A stretch of DNA of 46,635 bases from CAKSQL01 sp045649415 (GTDB taxonomy: Bacteria > Bacillota > Clostridia > UBA1381). The translations under genes and the position numbers were made by a program. The DNA is taken from assembly GCA_045649415.1 (NCBI GenBank), contig JAZRPY010000020.1, positions 1-46,635 of the forward strand, given 5' to 3'. Under the pieces are notes generated by a model. It did no database searches. It was given only the letters and a program-made list of their open reading frames with translations, and was not told the DNA's origin. Positions 8,561 through 16,891 of the stretch are shown one piece after another. Position 1 is the first letter of the stretch; the number at the start of each line of letters is the position of its first letter.

Positions 8561-9207
8561 TTTTCACCCTCCTCAGCCAAAAGCTCACGAAATCCCTTGA
8601 CAATATTCATTATTCTCTCGGTTTCCATCTTCATACTCACCTTGTTTACAACAAACCAGGCAGAAAGAGTGCAAATTTCATATAACACATCAAGTCCGTT
8701 TTCCTTCAGGGTTTTTCCGCTTTCCACAATATCCACAATTACATCGGAAAGTCCCACAAGGGGAGCAAGCTCCACCGATCCGTTGAGCTTTATAAGCTCA
8801 ATGGTTTGCCCCTTTTCGTTCTGGAAAAAGTTTCGTGCAATTTTTGGGTATTTGGAGGCAACCTTTAAATTATTGATTAAAAATAACTTGTCCTTTAACT
8901 CCTTTTTTCCACAAACACACATTTTGCAGGCACCAAAGCCTAAATTTATCATTTCATAGAGGTTTTTATTTTCCTCTAAAAGAGTGTCTTTGCCAACGAT
9001 ACCAATGTCGGCTGCACCATATTCCACATAGGTGGGAACATCCGAGGCTTTAACCAGAATAAATTTTATTTTGTTTTTCTCATCTGTAAATATAAGCTTT
9101 CTTGATTTTTTCATCATTTCAGAGGTATCCATACCCATCCTTGAAAAAAGGTCAATTGAAAGCTCACTGAGTCTGCCCTTGGCAAGTGCCACAGTTAAAT
9201 ATTTCAT
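8557..9207 (-). CDS. hisG: ATP phosphoribosyltransferase, short form
   Basis: 216 residues. It catalyses the committed step of histidine synthesis (ATP + PRPP). MKYLTVALAKGRLSELSIDL and YGAADIGIVGKDTLLEE are typical HisG segments, and DVIVDIVESGKTLKENGL is the PRPP-binding loop region. The chain ends after the second catalytic subdomain, so it is the short form that lacks the regulatory domain and needs HisZ, which is encoded immediately upstream. The gap to hisZ is 28 nt. Confidence 0.97.
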   Translation of the reverse strand: MKYLTVALAKGRLSELSIDLFSRMGMDTSEMMKKSRKLIFTDEKNKIKFILVKASDVPTYVEYGAADIGIVGKDTLLEENKNLYEMINLGFGACKMCVCGKKELKDKLFLINNLKVASKYPKIARNFFQNEKGQTIELIKLNGSVELAPLVGLSDVIVDIVESGKTLKENGLDVLYEICTLSAWFVVNKVSMKMETERIMNIVKGFRELLAEEGEK

Positions 9208-9235
9208 TTTGTTATTTTTCCTTTCTTATGGCTTA

Positions 9236-10588
9236 TCAATGGTGGTGATGACATTCGTGGTCGTGGTCATGGTCGCATCCACAATCGCAATCGTCCTCGT
9301 CTTCATAGTAGTCATTATTATATTCCAAAAATGCCTCGGTAGTGGTTTCAATTATTTCATTCTTTATAAAGTCCTTTATTAAAAGTCTGCCGTCTGCAAA
9401 CACTCGCATCATACATTCAGCACCTGATTTAATGGAATATTCCTCGGCATCCTTATAGTCCTTGCCACCAACATACCCCTCGGTCATACATCCGTTTATT
9501 CTTAAGTTATATGCAAGGTCATAGGATAAGCTCTGGGCATTTTCCTCTGCAAATATAACTGTTTTGGGAACAACAAAATCATCTGAAAGCACAGCATCTT
9601 TTCCAAGGACGGACACAAGCCTGTTCACACTGAAAGAAATTCCCACTGCTGATATGTCTTTGCCAAATTTCTTCAAAAGATTATCATATCTTCCGCCTGC
9701 ACAAATAGGGAAGCCTATTCCGTGAGTGTAGCATTTGAAAATTGAGCCTGTGTAGTAGTCAATGCTCTGGAGCATACCCAAATCCACCGACACGAATTTC
9801 TCAAAGCCATAGCCGATTAGTATATCGTAAATCTTCTTTATGTTGTCAAGTGCATTTTTTGATTTTTCGCACAAACCTTTAACATCGGCTTTTTTGAAAA
9901 TCTCTGTACCACCAAAAAGATATGGAAGCTCAAGCATAAGCTTTTTAACATTTTCATTCAAATCAAGCTTATCGGTTATTTCGCTTATCCCCAAGGTGTT
10001 CTTTGAATCAATTCTCTCTCTTAAGCTTTCTATCTGGTCAGGGGATAGTCCTGCCTGCTCGGTCAAGCCATTGAAGAAACCTACCTGACCTATTTCCATA
10101 TGAAATTCCTCAAAGCCGATTGCAATAAGTGCTTCAATTGCTGCTGCTATTACCTCTGCATCTGCCTCGGGAGTGGATGCTCCTAAAAGCTCAATGCCTG
10201 ATTGGGTGAACTCGCATTGCTTTGCAGCATATGCATCTTCGGAACGGAACACACTACCTGTGTAGCAAAATCTCATAGGAAAGTGAGCATTTTCAAGCTT
10301 GGTTGAGGCCATTCTTGCAATAGATGTGGTTATTTCGGGACGAAGGGCTAAAATTCTTCCCTTTTCATCAAAAAACTTAAACATATTTTCCTGCAAAAGT
10401 CCTCTTGATGCAGAGCCTGACTCTCCTGCATAAACATCATAATATTCAAACATAGGTGCCTCCACTTCACGATAGCCGAAGGAAGCAAAAACCGACCATA
10501 GAGTATTCTCTATTTCCTTTTTCTTTGCACATTCCCGTGGCAGAATGTCATTCATTCCTGTTGGTGTGTGCTTTTTAAAATCTGTCAT
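9236..10588 (-). CDS. hisZ: ATP phosphoribosyltransferase regulatory subunit with a Cys/His-rich tail
   Basis: 450 residues and HisRS-like: TPTGMNDILPREC, LRPEITTSIARMAST, FRYTGSVFR-like CYTGSVFRSED, and GGRYDNLLKKFG. It forms the HisG-HisZ complex and gives histidine feedback control. HisZ lacks tRNA charging; pairing with short HisG next door supports HisZ over HisS. The last 30 residues are acidic and end in DCDCGCDHDHDHECHHHH (4 Cys, 7 His), a likely metal-binding extension not typical of HisZ. ATG 10588 is chosen because AGGAGG lies 9 nt upstream (10603-10598); an upstream in-frame ATG at 10705 lies inside the promoters. First gene of the operon. Confidence 0.9.
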   Translation of the reverse strand: MTDFKKHTPTGMNDILPRECAKKKEIENTLWSVFASFGYREVEAPMFEYYDVYAGESGSASRGLLQENMFKFFDEKGRILALRPEITTSIARMASTKLENAHFPMRFCYTGSVFRSEDAYAAKQCEFTQSGIELLGASTPEADAEVIAAAIEALIAIGFEEFHMEIGQVGFFNGLTEQAGLSPDQIESLRERIDSKNTLGISEITDKLDLNENVKKLMLELPYLFGGTEIFKKADVKGLCEKSKNALDNIKKIYDILIGYGFEKFVSVDLGMLQSIDYYTGSIFKCYTHGIGFPICAGGRYDNLLKKFGKDISAVGISFSVNRLVSVLGKDAVLSDDFVVPKTVIFAEENAQSLSYDLAYNLRINGCMTEGYVGGKDYKDAEEYSIKSGAECMMRVFADGRLLIKDFIKNEIIETTTEAFLEYNNDYYEDEDDCDCGCDHDHDHECHHHH

Positions 10589-10605
10589 ATATATTATCCT
10601 CCTCA

Positions 10606-10621
10606 CTTTATCAAGATAAAG
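10606..10621. promoter_or_regulatory. Palindrome at the his operon transcription start, candidate operator
   Basis: CTTTATC and GATAAAG are perfect inverted arms around AA. The site lies just downstream of the -10 box of the proximal his promoter, roughly -4 to +20 from the predicted start, and 2 nt before the hisZ ribosome-binding site. A histidine repressor (a HisR-like TrpR-family protein is known in Firmicutes) could bind here. This is inference from position. Confidence 0.4.
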
Positions 10622-10631
10622 CGTCAAAGTT

Positions 10632-10660
10632 ATTGTACCCCAAATATAAGGCTTTGTCAA
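10632..10660 (-). promoter_or_regulatory. Proximal his operon promoter
   Basis: On the minus strand, TTGACA (10660-10655) and TACAAT (10637-10632) are separated by 17 bp. It lies 33 bp downstream of a second promoter with the same spacing. Confidence 0.8.
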
Positions 10661-10664
10661 CAGT

Positions 10665-10693
10665 ATTATATAAAATTTTTGAAAAACTGTCAA
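10665..10693 (-). promoter_or_regulatory. Distal his operon promoter
   Basis: On the minus strand, TTGACA (10693-10688) and TATAAT (10670-10665) are a perfect consensus pair with a 17-bp spacer. Confidence 0.85.
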
Positions 10694-10797
10694 CAATAAC
10701 GCCACTCGTATGAGAAATTTTAAAAAAATTGGTGAGAAAGTATAAACAGGGTTGAAAAAAAGGAAGAAAAGCCTGCTATTTTATGGTTAATATTTTG

Positions 10798-10826
10798 TTG
10801 ACAGGAAAGAAAAAATAAGATAGAAT
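10798..10826 (+). promoter_or_regulatory. prfA promoter
   Basis: TTGACA (10798-10803) and TAGAAT (10821-10826) are separated by 17 bp, 43 nt before the prfA start. Confidence 0.8.
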
Positions 10827-10868
10827 ATAAAGTGAGAATCTATAGTTTAACAAGGAGTGCAGGTTAAA

Positions 10869-11939
10869 GTGTTTGATAAGCTTGTAGCATTAGAGGAAAG
10901 ATATAAATTTTTAGAAGAAAAAATCAGTGACCCTGAGGTAATTTCAGATATAGATAACTGGAAAAAATATTGTAAGGAAAGCTCGGAATTATCTCCGATT
11001 ATTGAAAAGTATCAGGAGTATAAAAAGGCAAAGCAGACCATTGCTGATGATAAGGAAATGCTCTCTGAGGGACAGGATAAGGATATGGAGGAGCTAATCA
11101 AGCTCGAATTAGCAGAGGCTGAGGAAAAAATGGAGAGTGTGGCACAGGAACTAAAAATTCTCCTGCTTCCCAAGGACCCTAATGACGATAAGAATGTTAT
11201 TGTGGAAATAAGAGGTGGCACAGGTGGTGACGAGGCTGCCCTGTTTGCCGCAGACTTAATGAGAATGTATTCAATGTATTCAGAAGCACAGCGATGGAAA
11301 ATAGAAATGCTAAGTTCCAACCCCACCGATATAGGAGGCTATAAGGAGGTCTGCTTCTCAATTGAGGGACAGGGAGCATACTCCAAACTGAAATTTGAAA
11401 GTGGAGTACACAGAGTGCAAAGAGTTCCCTCAACAGAATCAGGTGGCAGAATTCACACCTCTGCAGTAACTGTGGCAGTTTTGCCTGAGGTGGAAGAGGT
11501 TGAGGTAGATATTAACCCCAATGACTTAAGAATAGATGTGTTCAGGGCAGGAGGTCCGGGTGGTCAGTGTGTTAACACCACCGACTCGGCTGTGAGAATA
11601 ACACATATGCCCACAGGAATTGTGGTGTCCTGTCAGGACGAGAAATCTCAGTTCAAGAACAAGGATAAGGCTATGAAAATTCTGCGTTCAAGAATATATG
11701 AGGTAATGGAGGAAAAGCGACACAAGGAAATTGCTGACGAGAGAAAATCTCAGGTAGGCTCAGGCGACAGAAGTGAAAGAATAAGAACCTACAATTTCCC
11801 ACAGGGAAGAGTAACTGACCACAGAATCAATTTGACCTTGTATAAATTGGAGCAGGTATTAAACGGAGCATTGGATGAACTTATCGACTCTTTAATAACT
11901 GCCGACCAGAGTGCAAAGCTTGCCAACCAGAATGAGTAG
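10869..11939 (+). CDS. prfA: Peptide chain release factor 1
   Basis: 356 residues. It recognises UAA/UAG and triggers peptide release. The GGQ catalytic motif lies in RAGGPGGQCVNTTDSAVRI, with the usual VEVRGGTGGDEA-like VEIRGGTGGDEAALFA and HRVQRVPSTESGGRIHTSA segments. Start: GTG 10869 (MFDKLVALEERYKFLEEKI) aligns with the usual RF1 N-terminus and follows AAGGAG by 11 nt; GTG 10857 would overlap the ribosome-binding site. The coding end overlaps the next gene by 8 nt. No prmC follows it here. Confidence 0.96.
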   Translation: MFDKLVALEERYKFLEEKISDPEVISDIDNWKKYCKESSELSPIIEKYQEYKKAKQTIADDKEMLSEGQDKDMEELIKLELAEAEEKMESVAQELKILLLPKDPNDDKNVIVEIRGGTGGDEAALFAADLMRMYSMYSEAQRWKIEMLSSNPTDIGGYKEVCFSIEGQGAYSKLKFESGVHRVQRVPSTESGGRIHTSAVTVAVLPEVEEVEVDINPNDLRIDVFRAGGPGGQCVNTTDSAVRITHMPTGIVVSCQDEKSQFKNKDKAMKILRSRIYEVMEEKRHKEIADERKSQVGSGDRSERIRTYNFPQGRVTDHRINLTLYKLEQVLNGALDELIDSLITADQSAKLANQNE

Positions 11940-12294
11940 AAGGGGCTATGAAAAAGACGCCAAAAATCTTTTGATTGGAGTGGCAATTACAACTATAGCC
12001 TTGTTGGGACAATACTTTGAATATCGGGAGCAAAAAAGCTATTCACCTGAAAATGAGTATAGAAAAATATTAAAGGGTAAAGAGGATAGCGAGAAGGAAA
12101 GCAGGAAAATCAACATAAACACTGCTACGCCAAAAGCACTTTCACGCCTTGATGGGATAGGAGATTTGAAGGCAACTGCTATTGTTCAATACAGAGAGGA
12201 AAACGGGCAATTTGAAACTATTGAGGAAATTATGAAGGTGGATGGAATAGCAAAAGAGGTTTTTAATAGGATAAAGAAATTTATAAAGGTATAA
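11932..12294 (+). CDS. ComEA-like helix-hairpin-helix protein, minimal form
   Basis: 120 residues. One N-terminal transmembrane segment (residues about 13-32, LLIGVAITTIALLGQYF) is followed by a charged linker and a C-terminal double helix-hairpin-helix: ININTATPKALSRLDGIGDL, then AIVQYREENGQFETIEEIMK and VDGI. This is the ComEA DNA-binding domain, used in full-length ComEA to take up DNA at the cell surface. The SLBB domain of standard ComEA is absent. ATG 11932 overlaps the prfA stop and has no clear ribosome-binding site, so I infer translational coupling. A role in competence is possible but unproven. Confidence 0.8.
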   Translation: MSRRGYEKDAKNLLIGVAITTIALLGQYFEYREQKSYSPENEYRKILKGKEDSEKESRKININTATPKALSRLDGIGDLKATAIVQYREENGQFETIEEIMKVDGIAKEVFNRIKKFIKV

Positions 12295-12311
12295 GAAGGG
12301 AACGGATTGGT

Positions 12312-12992
12312 ATGAAAATCTTAGCAGTAGATGACGAAAAGCTATTGGTGAAGGGACTCAAATATAATCTTGAACAGGAAGGCTATCAGGTTATAACTGC
12401 CTTTGACGGAGAGGAGGCAGTGAGGCTTGCTCATGACGAGAGTGTTGACCTTATACTCCTTGATGTGATGCTTCCTAAAATGGATGGCTTGACTGCTTGC
12501 AGAGCAATCAGGGAATTTTCCAATGTTCCCATTATAATGCTCACTGCAAAAAGTGAGGACATTGACAAGATTTTAGGCTTGGAGTACGGAGCAGACGACT
12601 ATATAACAAAGCCATTTAACATAAGAGAAGTAATATCAAGAATAAAGGCGATTTTAAGACGAGTAAATCCCACTCCTAAGCAAAATCAAAGTATGTTGAT
12701 ATCAGGGGACATAACCCTTGACTATAATTTCCGTCGTGCAATAGTGAAGGAAAAAACAATTGAGCTCACAAGTAAGGAATTTGACCTTTTAGAGCTGTTT
12801 ATAAAAAATCCCGGCAAGGTATATACAAGAGAAAATCTTTTGGATATTGCCTGGGGATTTGACTATTTGGGAGATGTGAGAACGGTGGATGTTCACATAA
12901 GACGCTTGAGAGAAAAAATCGAGCCGAACTCTGCCGAGCCTGATTATATAAGAACAAAATGGGGTGTTGGCTATTACTATCAACAAGATTAA
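12312..12992 (+). CDS. OmpR/PhoB-family response regulator
   Basis: 226 residues. The receiver domain is residues 1-115, with the acidic pair in VDDEK, phospho-acceptor Asp51 in LILLDVMLPKMDG, MLTAK and the KPF lysine. A winged-helix DNA-binding domain fills residues about 130-226 (ELTSKEFDLLELFIKNPGKV, RTVDVHIRRLREKIE, IRTKWGVGYYY). It is close in layout to PhoP/WalR-type regulators; the target genes are unknown. The kinase gene overlaps its 3' end by 29 nt. Start ATG 12312 follows GAAGGGAACGG. Confidence 0.95.
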   Translation: MKILAVDDEKLLVKGLKYNLEQEGYQVITAFDGEEAVRLAHDESVDLILLDVMLPKMDGLTACRAIREFSNVPIIMLTAKSEDIDKILGLEYGADDYITKPFNIREVISRIKAILRRVNPTPKQNQSMLISGDITLDYNFRRAIVKEKTIELTSKEFDLLELFIKNPGKVYTRENLLDIAWGFDYLGDVRTVDVHIRRLREKIEPNSAEPDYIRTKWGVGYYYQQD

Positions 12993-14409
12993 AACCTTTT
13001 TCTCATCTATGCGTCTTAGTATGATGGTCACATATATTATGGTTATACTAATAACCCTCATTCTTATGAGTACATATGTGGCAGGCATTTTAACCGAAAA
13101 GCTTTATGATAATGAAAAAGTGGAGCTTTTTGCAAAAGCCAACATCATAGCAGGACTTGTGTCGGAAAAAGAGGAAATTGTGACCGATCAGGGAACAAGT
13201 GACAATATTTTAAAAGTACTTTCGGGAACGGGTTTAAGAAGCATAATTGTAAATCCGGCTTATAATGTGGTCATCGACACAGGTGTGGATATAAATTTCA
13301 CAGGCAAAATTTTTATGCGTGAAATTTTAAAAACCTCATTAGAGGGTGAACAGGACCATGTCATAACAATAAGCGAACAGGGTGCAAAAATTTTGGCAGT
13401 ATCAGTACCCGTTAAGTGTAAGGACAAAATAACAGGGGCAGTGTACCTTTTCCAGAATATTGAAAACACCGAGAAAATGATTGCCTCGGTAAAAATGAAT
13501 ATGATAGTTTTCTCTGCTATTATAAGTATATTGGTGGGTATTCTTAGCTTTGGAATGTCCTATATAATAACCTCACCGTTGGATGAGGTAACAAGTGTTG
13601 CCAAGTCAATTTCAAAGGGTGATTTTTCCAAAAAGCTGTCCGAGAAGGGATATAACGAGTTTTCACAGATGGCAGAGGCAATGAACTACATGAGCACCGA
13701 GCTTGAAAACTTAGAGGAAAACCGAAAAAAATTCGTGTCCGATGTTTCACACGAGCTAAAAACTCCTCTTGCCACTATCAAGCTTATATGTGATAGTCTT
13801 GTATCTACAGAAAATCCTGACCCCGAAATGACCAGAGAATTTCTGAATGATTTGAGTGACGAGGTTGACAGATTGTCGAGAATAGTGGAAAGGCTTTTGG
13901 CACTAACGAGAATGGATTCAGGTAATACCGAGCCACAATTGGCTCCGGTTGACTTTGTTGTTATGATGAACGCCATAGTGAAAAAGCTTACTCCAACTGC
14001 AGAGGCAAAGAATGTGAACCTGTACACCGAGTTCGAGGATACTATTTACGAACCTCTTAACCTTGACTATGATAAAATTTGGGAATCAATCTACAATATT
14101 GTAGATAATGCCATCAAATATTCAAAAGAGGGTGGCTTTGTGAAGGTGGGTATGGCAATCGAAGAGGGCTATGTTGCTATCCATGTTCAAGACAATGGTG
14201 AGGGAATTCCCGAAAATGAGCAAGACAAGATTTTCGACAGATTCTATCGCATTGACGATTCAAGAGCAAGAGATACAGGTGGAACAGGACTGGGACTTGC
14301 GATTGCCAAGGAAGCAGTTCTGCTTCATGGTGGAGAAATTGGAGTAAAAAGCACGGAAGGAATGGGAAGTGATTTCTATATCCGTCTGCCATATAATAAA
14401 ATAGGTTAA
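12964..14409 (+). CDS. Sensor histidine kinase, partner of the upstream regulator
   Basis: 481 residues. TM1 is at about 18-40 and TM2 at about 178-200, bracketing a 140-residue extracellular sensor. HAMP follows (TSPLDEVTSVAKSISKGDFS), then HisKA with phospho-acceptor His263 in FVSDVSHELKTPLATIK. HATPase_c has the N box NIVDNAIKYS, G1 VQDNGEGIPE, the F box DRFYRID and G2 GGTGLGLAIAKEA. The layout matches PhoR/WalK-type kinases. Start GTG 12964 lies inside the regulator gene; a TTG at 12967 and an ATG at 13009 are alternatives without better ribosome-binding sites. The gene is closed by a strong terminator. Confidence 0.93.
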   Translation: MLAITINKIKTFFSSMRLSMMVTYIMVILITLILMSTYVAGILTEKLYDNEKVELFAKANIIAGLVSEKEEIVTDQGTSDNILKVLSGTGLRSIIVNPAYNVVIDTGVDINFTGKIFMREILKTSLEGEQDHVITISEQGAKILAVSVPVKCKDKITGAVYLFQNIENTEKMIASVKMNMIVFSAIISILVGILSFGMSYIITSPLDEVTSVAKSISKGDFSKKLSEKGYNEFSQMAEAMNYMSTELENLEENRKKFVSDVSHELKTPLATIKLICDSLVSTENPDPEMTREFLNDLSDEVDRLSRIVERLLALTRMDSGNTEPQLAPVDFVVMMNAIVKKLTPTAEAKNVNLYTEFEDTIYEPLNLDYDKIWESIYNIVDNAIKYSKEGGFVKVGMAIEEGYVAIHVQDNGEGIPENEQDKIFDRFYRIDDSRARDTGGTGLGLAIAKEAVLLHGGEIGVKSTEGMGSDFYIRLPYNKIG

Positions 14410-14410
14410 A

Positions 14411-14445
14411 ATAAAATGCAACACGAAATTGGTGTTGCATTTTAT
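14411..14445 (+). terminator. Terminator of the prfA-kinase transcription unit
   Basis: ATAAAATGCAACAC (14411-14424) pairs perfectly with GTGTTGCATTTTAT (14432-14445) over a 7-nt loop, followed by TTTG. Confidence 0.9.
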
Positions 14446-14513
14446 TTTGTGGGAGAGTATAGATGCACTCACCGATAAAAGAAACCAAAATATAATTCAA
14501 AAATTAAACCAAC

Positions 14514-14543
14514 AAAAAAAGGGATATTTTCTATCCCTTTTTT
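14514..14543. terminator. Terminator of the amidohydrolase gene, probably bidirectional
   Basis: GGGATA (14521-14526) and TATCCC (14532-14537) are flanked by seven A on the left and six T on the right, so it can work in both directions at this convergent junction. Confidence 0.8.
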
Positions 14544-14557
14544 AATATTCCTAAATT

Positions 14558-15727
14558 CTATTCGTCCTTCCACACAACTTCACCATTTATAATTGTCATT
14601 GTATTTCGTGACTCAAAATCAAAAATATTACCTGTGTAAACGCAAAAATCTGCATCCTTGCCAACCTCAACTGAGCCAATTCTATCCTCAATCCAACAGT
14701 TTTTAGCAGCATTTATTGTAATTCCCTTTAATGCCATATCGGATGCCATTCCGTTTTTCACTGCCATTTGAGCCGAAAGCACAAGATTTTCGATAGTAGT
14801 TTCAGGATGGTCGGTGATAATGGCAACCGAAATTCCACATTCACTCAATACCTTATAGGCAGAAAAGCTAAGATTTTTCAACTCAGGCTTGCTTCTGTCC
14901 GACAAGGTTGGACCGAGCATAACAGGGATATTTTCTCTTTTTATAATATCCTTTAATAGCTCACCATCGGTGCAATGCTCTAAGGTGATATCAATTCCAA
15001 ATTCCTTGGAAAGCCTTATTGCAGTACAGATGTCATCTCCACGGTGAGCGTGGATTTTAACGGGTATCTGTCTTTTTAAAACAGGGATAAGTGACTCTGA
15101 CTTAATATCAAATTCAGGCTTATCATTTTCCTCGTAGTCACACTCATAGTCCTCTAAAGCTTCAAGATATTCCTTTGCCTTATACAAGGTTTCCCTGATT
15201 AGTGCAACAGTTCCCATTCTTGTTGAAGGAGTTCTGTCTTTGGAATGAAAAACTGACTTTGGGTTTTCACCAAGTGCAAATTTCATTGCCACAGGCGCTT
15301 TCACCACCATATCATCAACACATATACCATGAGTTTTAATTGCGGCAAATTGCCCACCAATGGGATTTGCACTCCCCGGACCTGTAACAACTGTGGTGAC
15401 GCCGGCTTTTATGGCGTCAGAAAAGCATCTGTCGTTTGGGTTTATTCCGTCAATTGCCCTCAATTGTGGGGTGATTGGCTCAGAGTCCTCATTTCCGTCA
15501 TCACCCTCAAAGCCTAAGGAGTCTTCAAACATTCCCAGATGACAATGTGCATCCACTAAGCCGGGGTATAAAAATTTCCCTTCAAGGTCAATTTCCTCGT
15601 CATAGGATAAATTCTTTAGTTGGTCATAGCTACCCACTTTTTGAATTTTTTCGTCGAACAAAATTGCACCCTCTGTAATTTTTTCACCTGTACCTGTAAA
15701 AATTGTTGCATTTTTAATTAGCTTCAT
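14558..15727 (-). CDS. Amidohydrolase, imidazolonepropionase-like family
   Basis: 389 residues. Metal-binding amidohydrolase motifs: DAHCHLG (HxH after strand 1), VKIHAHRGDD and ITLEHCTDGE (the two later His), and ITDHPETT (the catalytic Asp). N-terminal LIKNATIFTGTGEKITEGAI and C-terminal DADFCVYTGNIFDF, GEVVWKDE are the composite beta-sandwich ends of this fold. Relatives hydrolyse cyclic amides or peptide derivatives; the substrate here is unknown, and no hut genes are nearby, so HutI is unlikely. ATG 15727 follows AAAGGAAA; it lies 20 nt after trxB and is co-transcribed with it. Confidence 0.88.
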   Translation of the reverse strand: MKLIKNATIFTGTGEKITEGAILFDEKIQKVGSYDQLKNLSYDEEIDLEGKFLYPGLVDAHCHLGMFEDSLGFEGDDGNEDSEPITPQLRAIDGINPNDRCFSDAIKAGVTTVVTGPGSANPIGGQFAAIKTHGICVDDMVVKAPVAMKFALGENPKSVFHSKDRTPSTRMGTVALIRETLYKAKEYLEALEDYECDYEENDKPEFDIKSESLIPVLKRQIPVKIHAHRGDDICTAIRLSKEFGIDITLEHCTDGELLKDIIKRENIPVMLGPTLSDRSKPELKNLSFSAYKVLSECGISVAIITDHPETTIENLVLSAQMAVKNGMASDMALKGITINAAKNCWIEDRIGSVEVGKDADFCVYTGNIFDFESRNTMTIINGEVVWKDE

Positions 15728-15747
15728 ATATTTTTCCTTTCGAAAAA

Positions 15748-16665
15748 TCATTGTTTTTCATTTAAATAGTTTATAGCAGTAACTGCAGCAATTGCACCAT
15801 CAGCAGCTGCAGTAACAACCTGCCTCAATGGTGTATTTCTTATATCTCCCACAGCGTACACGCCATTTACACTTGTTCTCATAAATTCGTCTGTTTTAAT
15901 AAATCCTGCCTCTGTAACATCAATTCCGTCCATAGAAAAGGAGATAGATGGCTCTCGTCCTATTGCCACAAAAACTCCTGAGCAATCAAGCTCCCTGGTG
16001 GTGAGGTTGTTAGTGTTTTTCAGAACAAGGTTTTCAACTGTGGTATCACCACAAATCTTTTCCACAACTGTGTCGGTGAGAATTTCGATTTTTTCATTCT
16101 CCATAGCCTTGTTCACAAGGAAGGAGGATGCCCTGAAGCGTTGGCTTCTGTTTATAAGATACACATTTTTTGAAAATCTTGACAAGTACAAGGCGTCCTC
16201 AAAAGCAGTGTTTCCACCACCGATTACACAGGTGACCTGTCCTTTAAAAAATGCTCCGTCACAGGTGGCGCAATAGGAAACGCCTGTGCTTTGAAATCTT
16301 TCCTCGCCCTCAGTACCTAATTTTTTGGGTGCTGCACCGGTTGCAATAACAATTGTTTTTGTTTCATAGGTATTTTTTCTTGTTACAACAGTTTTGATAT
16401 CTCCTGAGATATTTTCGATTTCCTTAACTCTTTCGTTGCTGATAGTTGCGCCAAAGCACTCTGCCTGCTTTCTCATTCTTGACGATAATTCTTCTCCCGA
16501 CGGAGAATCGTCAACTCCTGGGTAGTTGGCAATTTCATAGGTGTAATTCATCTGTCCACCACACCCAATGCTTTCAAGCATAAGAGTTTTCAATCCACCT
16601 CTTGCAGCATACAAGGCTGCCGACATTCCTGCAGGACCTGCGCCGATAATAACTATATCATACAT
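15748..16665 (-). CDS. trxB: Thioredoxin reductase (NADPH)
   Basis: 305 residues. The FAD-binding IIGAGPAGMSAALYAARGG lies at the N-terminus, the redox CATC in VSYCATCDGAFFKG near residue 135, the NADPH-binding VIGGGNTAFEDALYL near 152, and the second FAD motif VYAVGDIRNTPLRQVVTAAA near 275. It reduces thioredoxin in the cytoplasm. No trxA is adjacent. First gene of a two-gene leftward unit with its own promoter. Confidence 0.95.
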   Translation of the reverse strand: MYDIVIIGAGPAGMSAALYAARGGLKTLMLESIGCGGQMNYTYEIANYPGVDDSPSGEELSSRMRKQAECFGATISNERVKEIENISGDIKTVVTRKNTYETKTIVIATGAAPKKLGTEGEERFQSTGVSYCATCDGAFFKGQVTCVIGGGNTAFEDALYLSRFSKNVYLINRSQRFRASSFLVNKAMENEKIEILTDTVVEKICGDTTVENLVLKNTNNLTTRELDCSGVFVAIGREPSISFSMDGIDVTEAGFIKTDEFMRTSVNGVYAVGDIRNTPLRQVVTAAADGAIAAVTAINYLNEKQ

Positions 16666-16708
16666 AAATTTTTAATTTCCTTTCCACAGTATATAGGCTT
16701 ATAATAGT

Positions 16709-16737
16709 ATTATAACTTTTTTTTCTTAATTAGTCTA
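16709..16737 (-). promoter_or_regulatory. Probable trxB promoter
   Basis: On the minus strand, TAGACT (16737-16732) and TATAAT (16714-16709) are separated by 17 bp. The -10 is a perfect match and the -35 is weak. Confidence 0.55.
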
Positions 16738-16754
16738 TATTTTTCTTACAAAAA

Positions 16755-16783
16755 TTGACTATTTTTTAAAAATATGATATAAT
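16755..16783 (+). promoter_or_regulatory. Promoter leading into the oxidoreductase locus
   Basis: TTGACT (16755-16760) and TATAAT (16778-16783) are separated by 17 bp. Immediately downstream is the hairpin TTGATGC-AAA-GCATCAA (16783-16799). Confidence 0.75.
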
Positions 16784-16802
16784 TGATGCAAAGCATCAAT
16801 TG

Positions 16803-16887
16803 AATTGAGAATTGAAAATGGATAATGGAAATTTAATGAAGAAAATCGCTTTGCGATTTTCCATCATCATTTTCAACTTTCAATTTT
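16803..16887. repeat. 85-bp imperfect palindrome, MITE-like or REP-like
   Basis: The left arm (GAATTGAGAATTGAAAATGG onward, 16803-16828) pairs with the right arm (16861-16887) with a few mismatches. The centre is a perfect AAAATCGC-TTT-GCGATTTT hairpin (16842-16860). It has the look of a small non-coding inverted-repeat element. A short reading frame across it is not convincing as a gene. Confidence 0.7.
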
Positions 16888-16891
16888 TCAT

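Noticed and set aside
10589..10868. Histidine T-box ahead of hisZ
   Set aside because: The predicted transcripts leave less than 75 nt of leader, with no T-box sequence or terminator.
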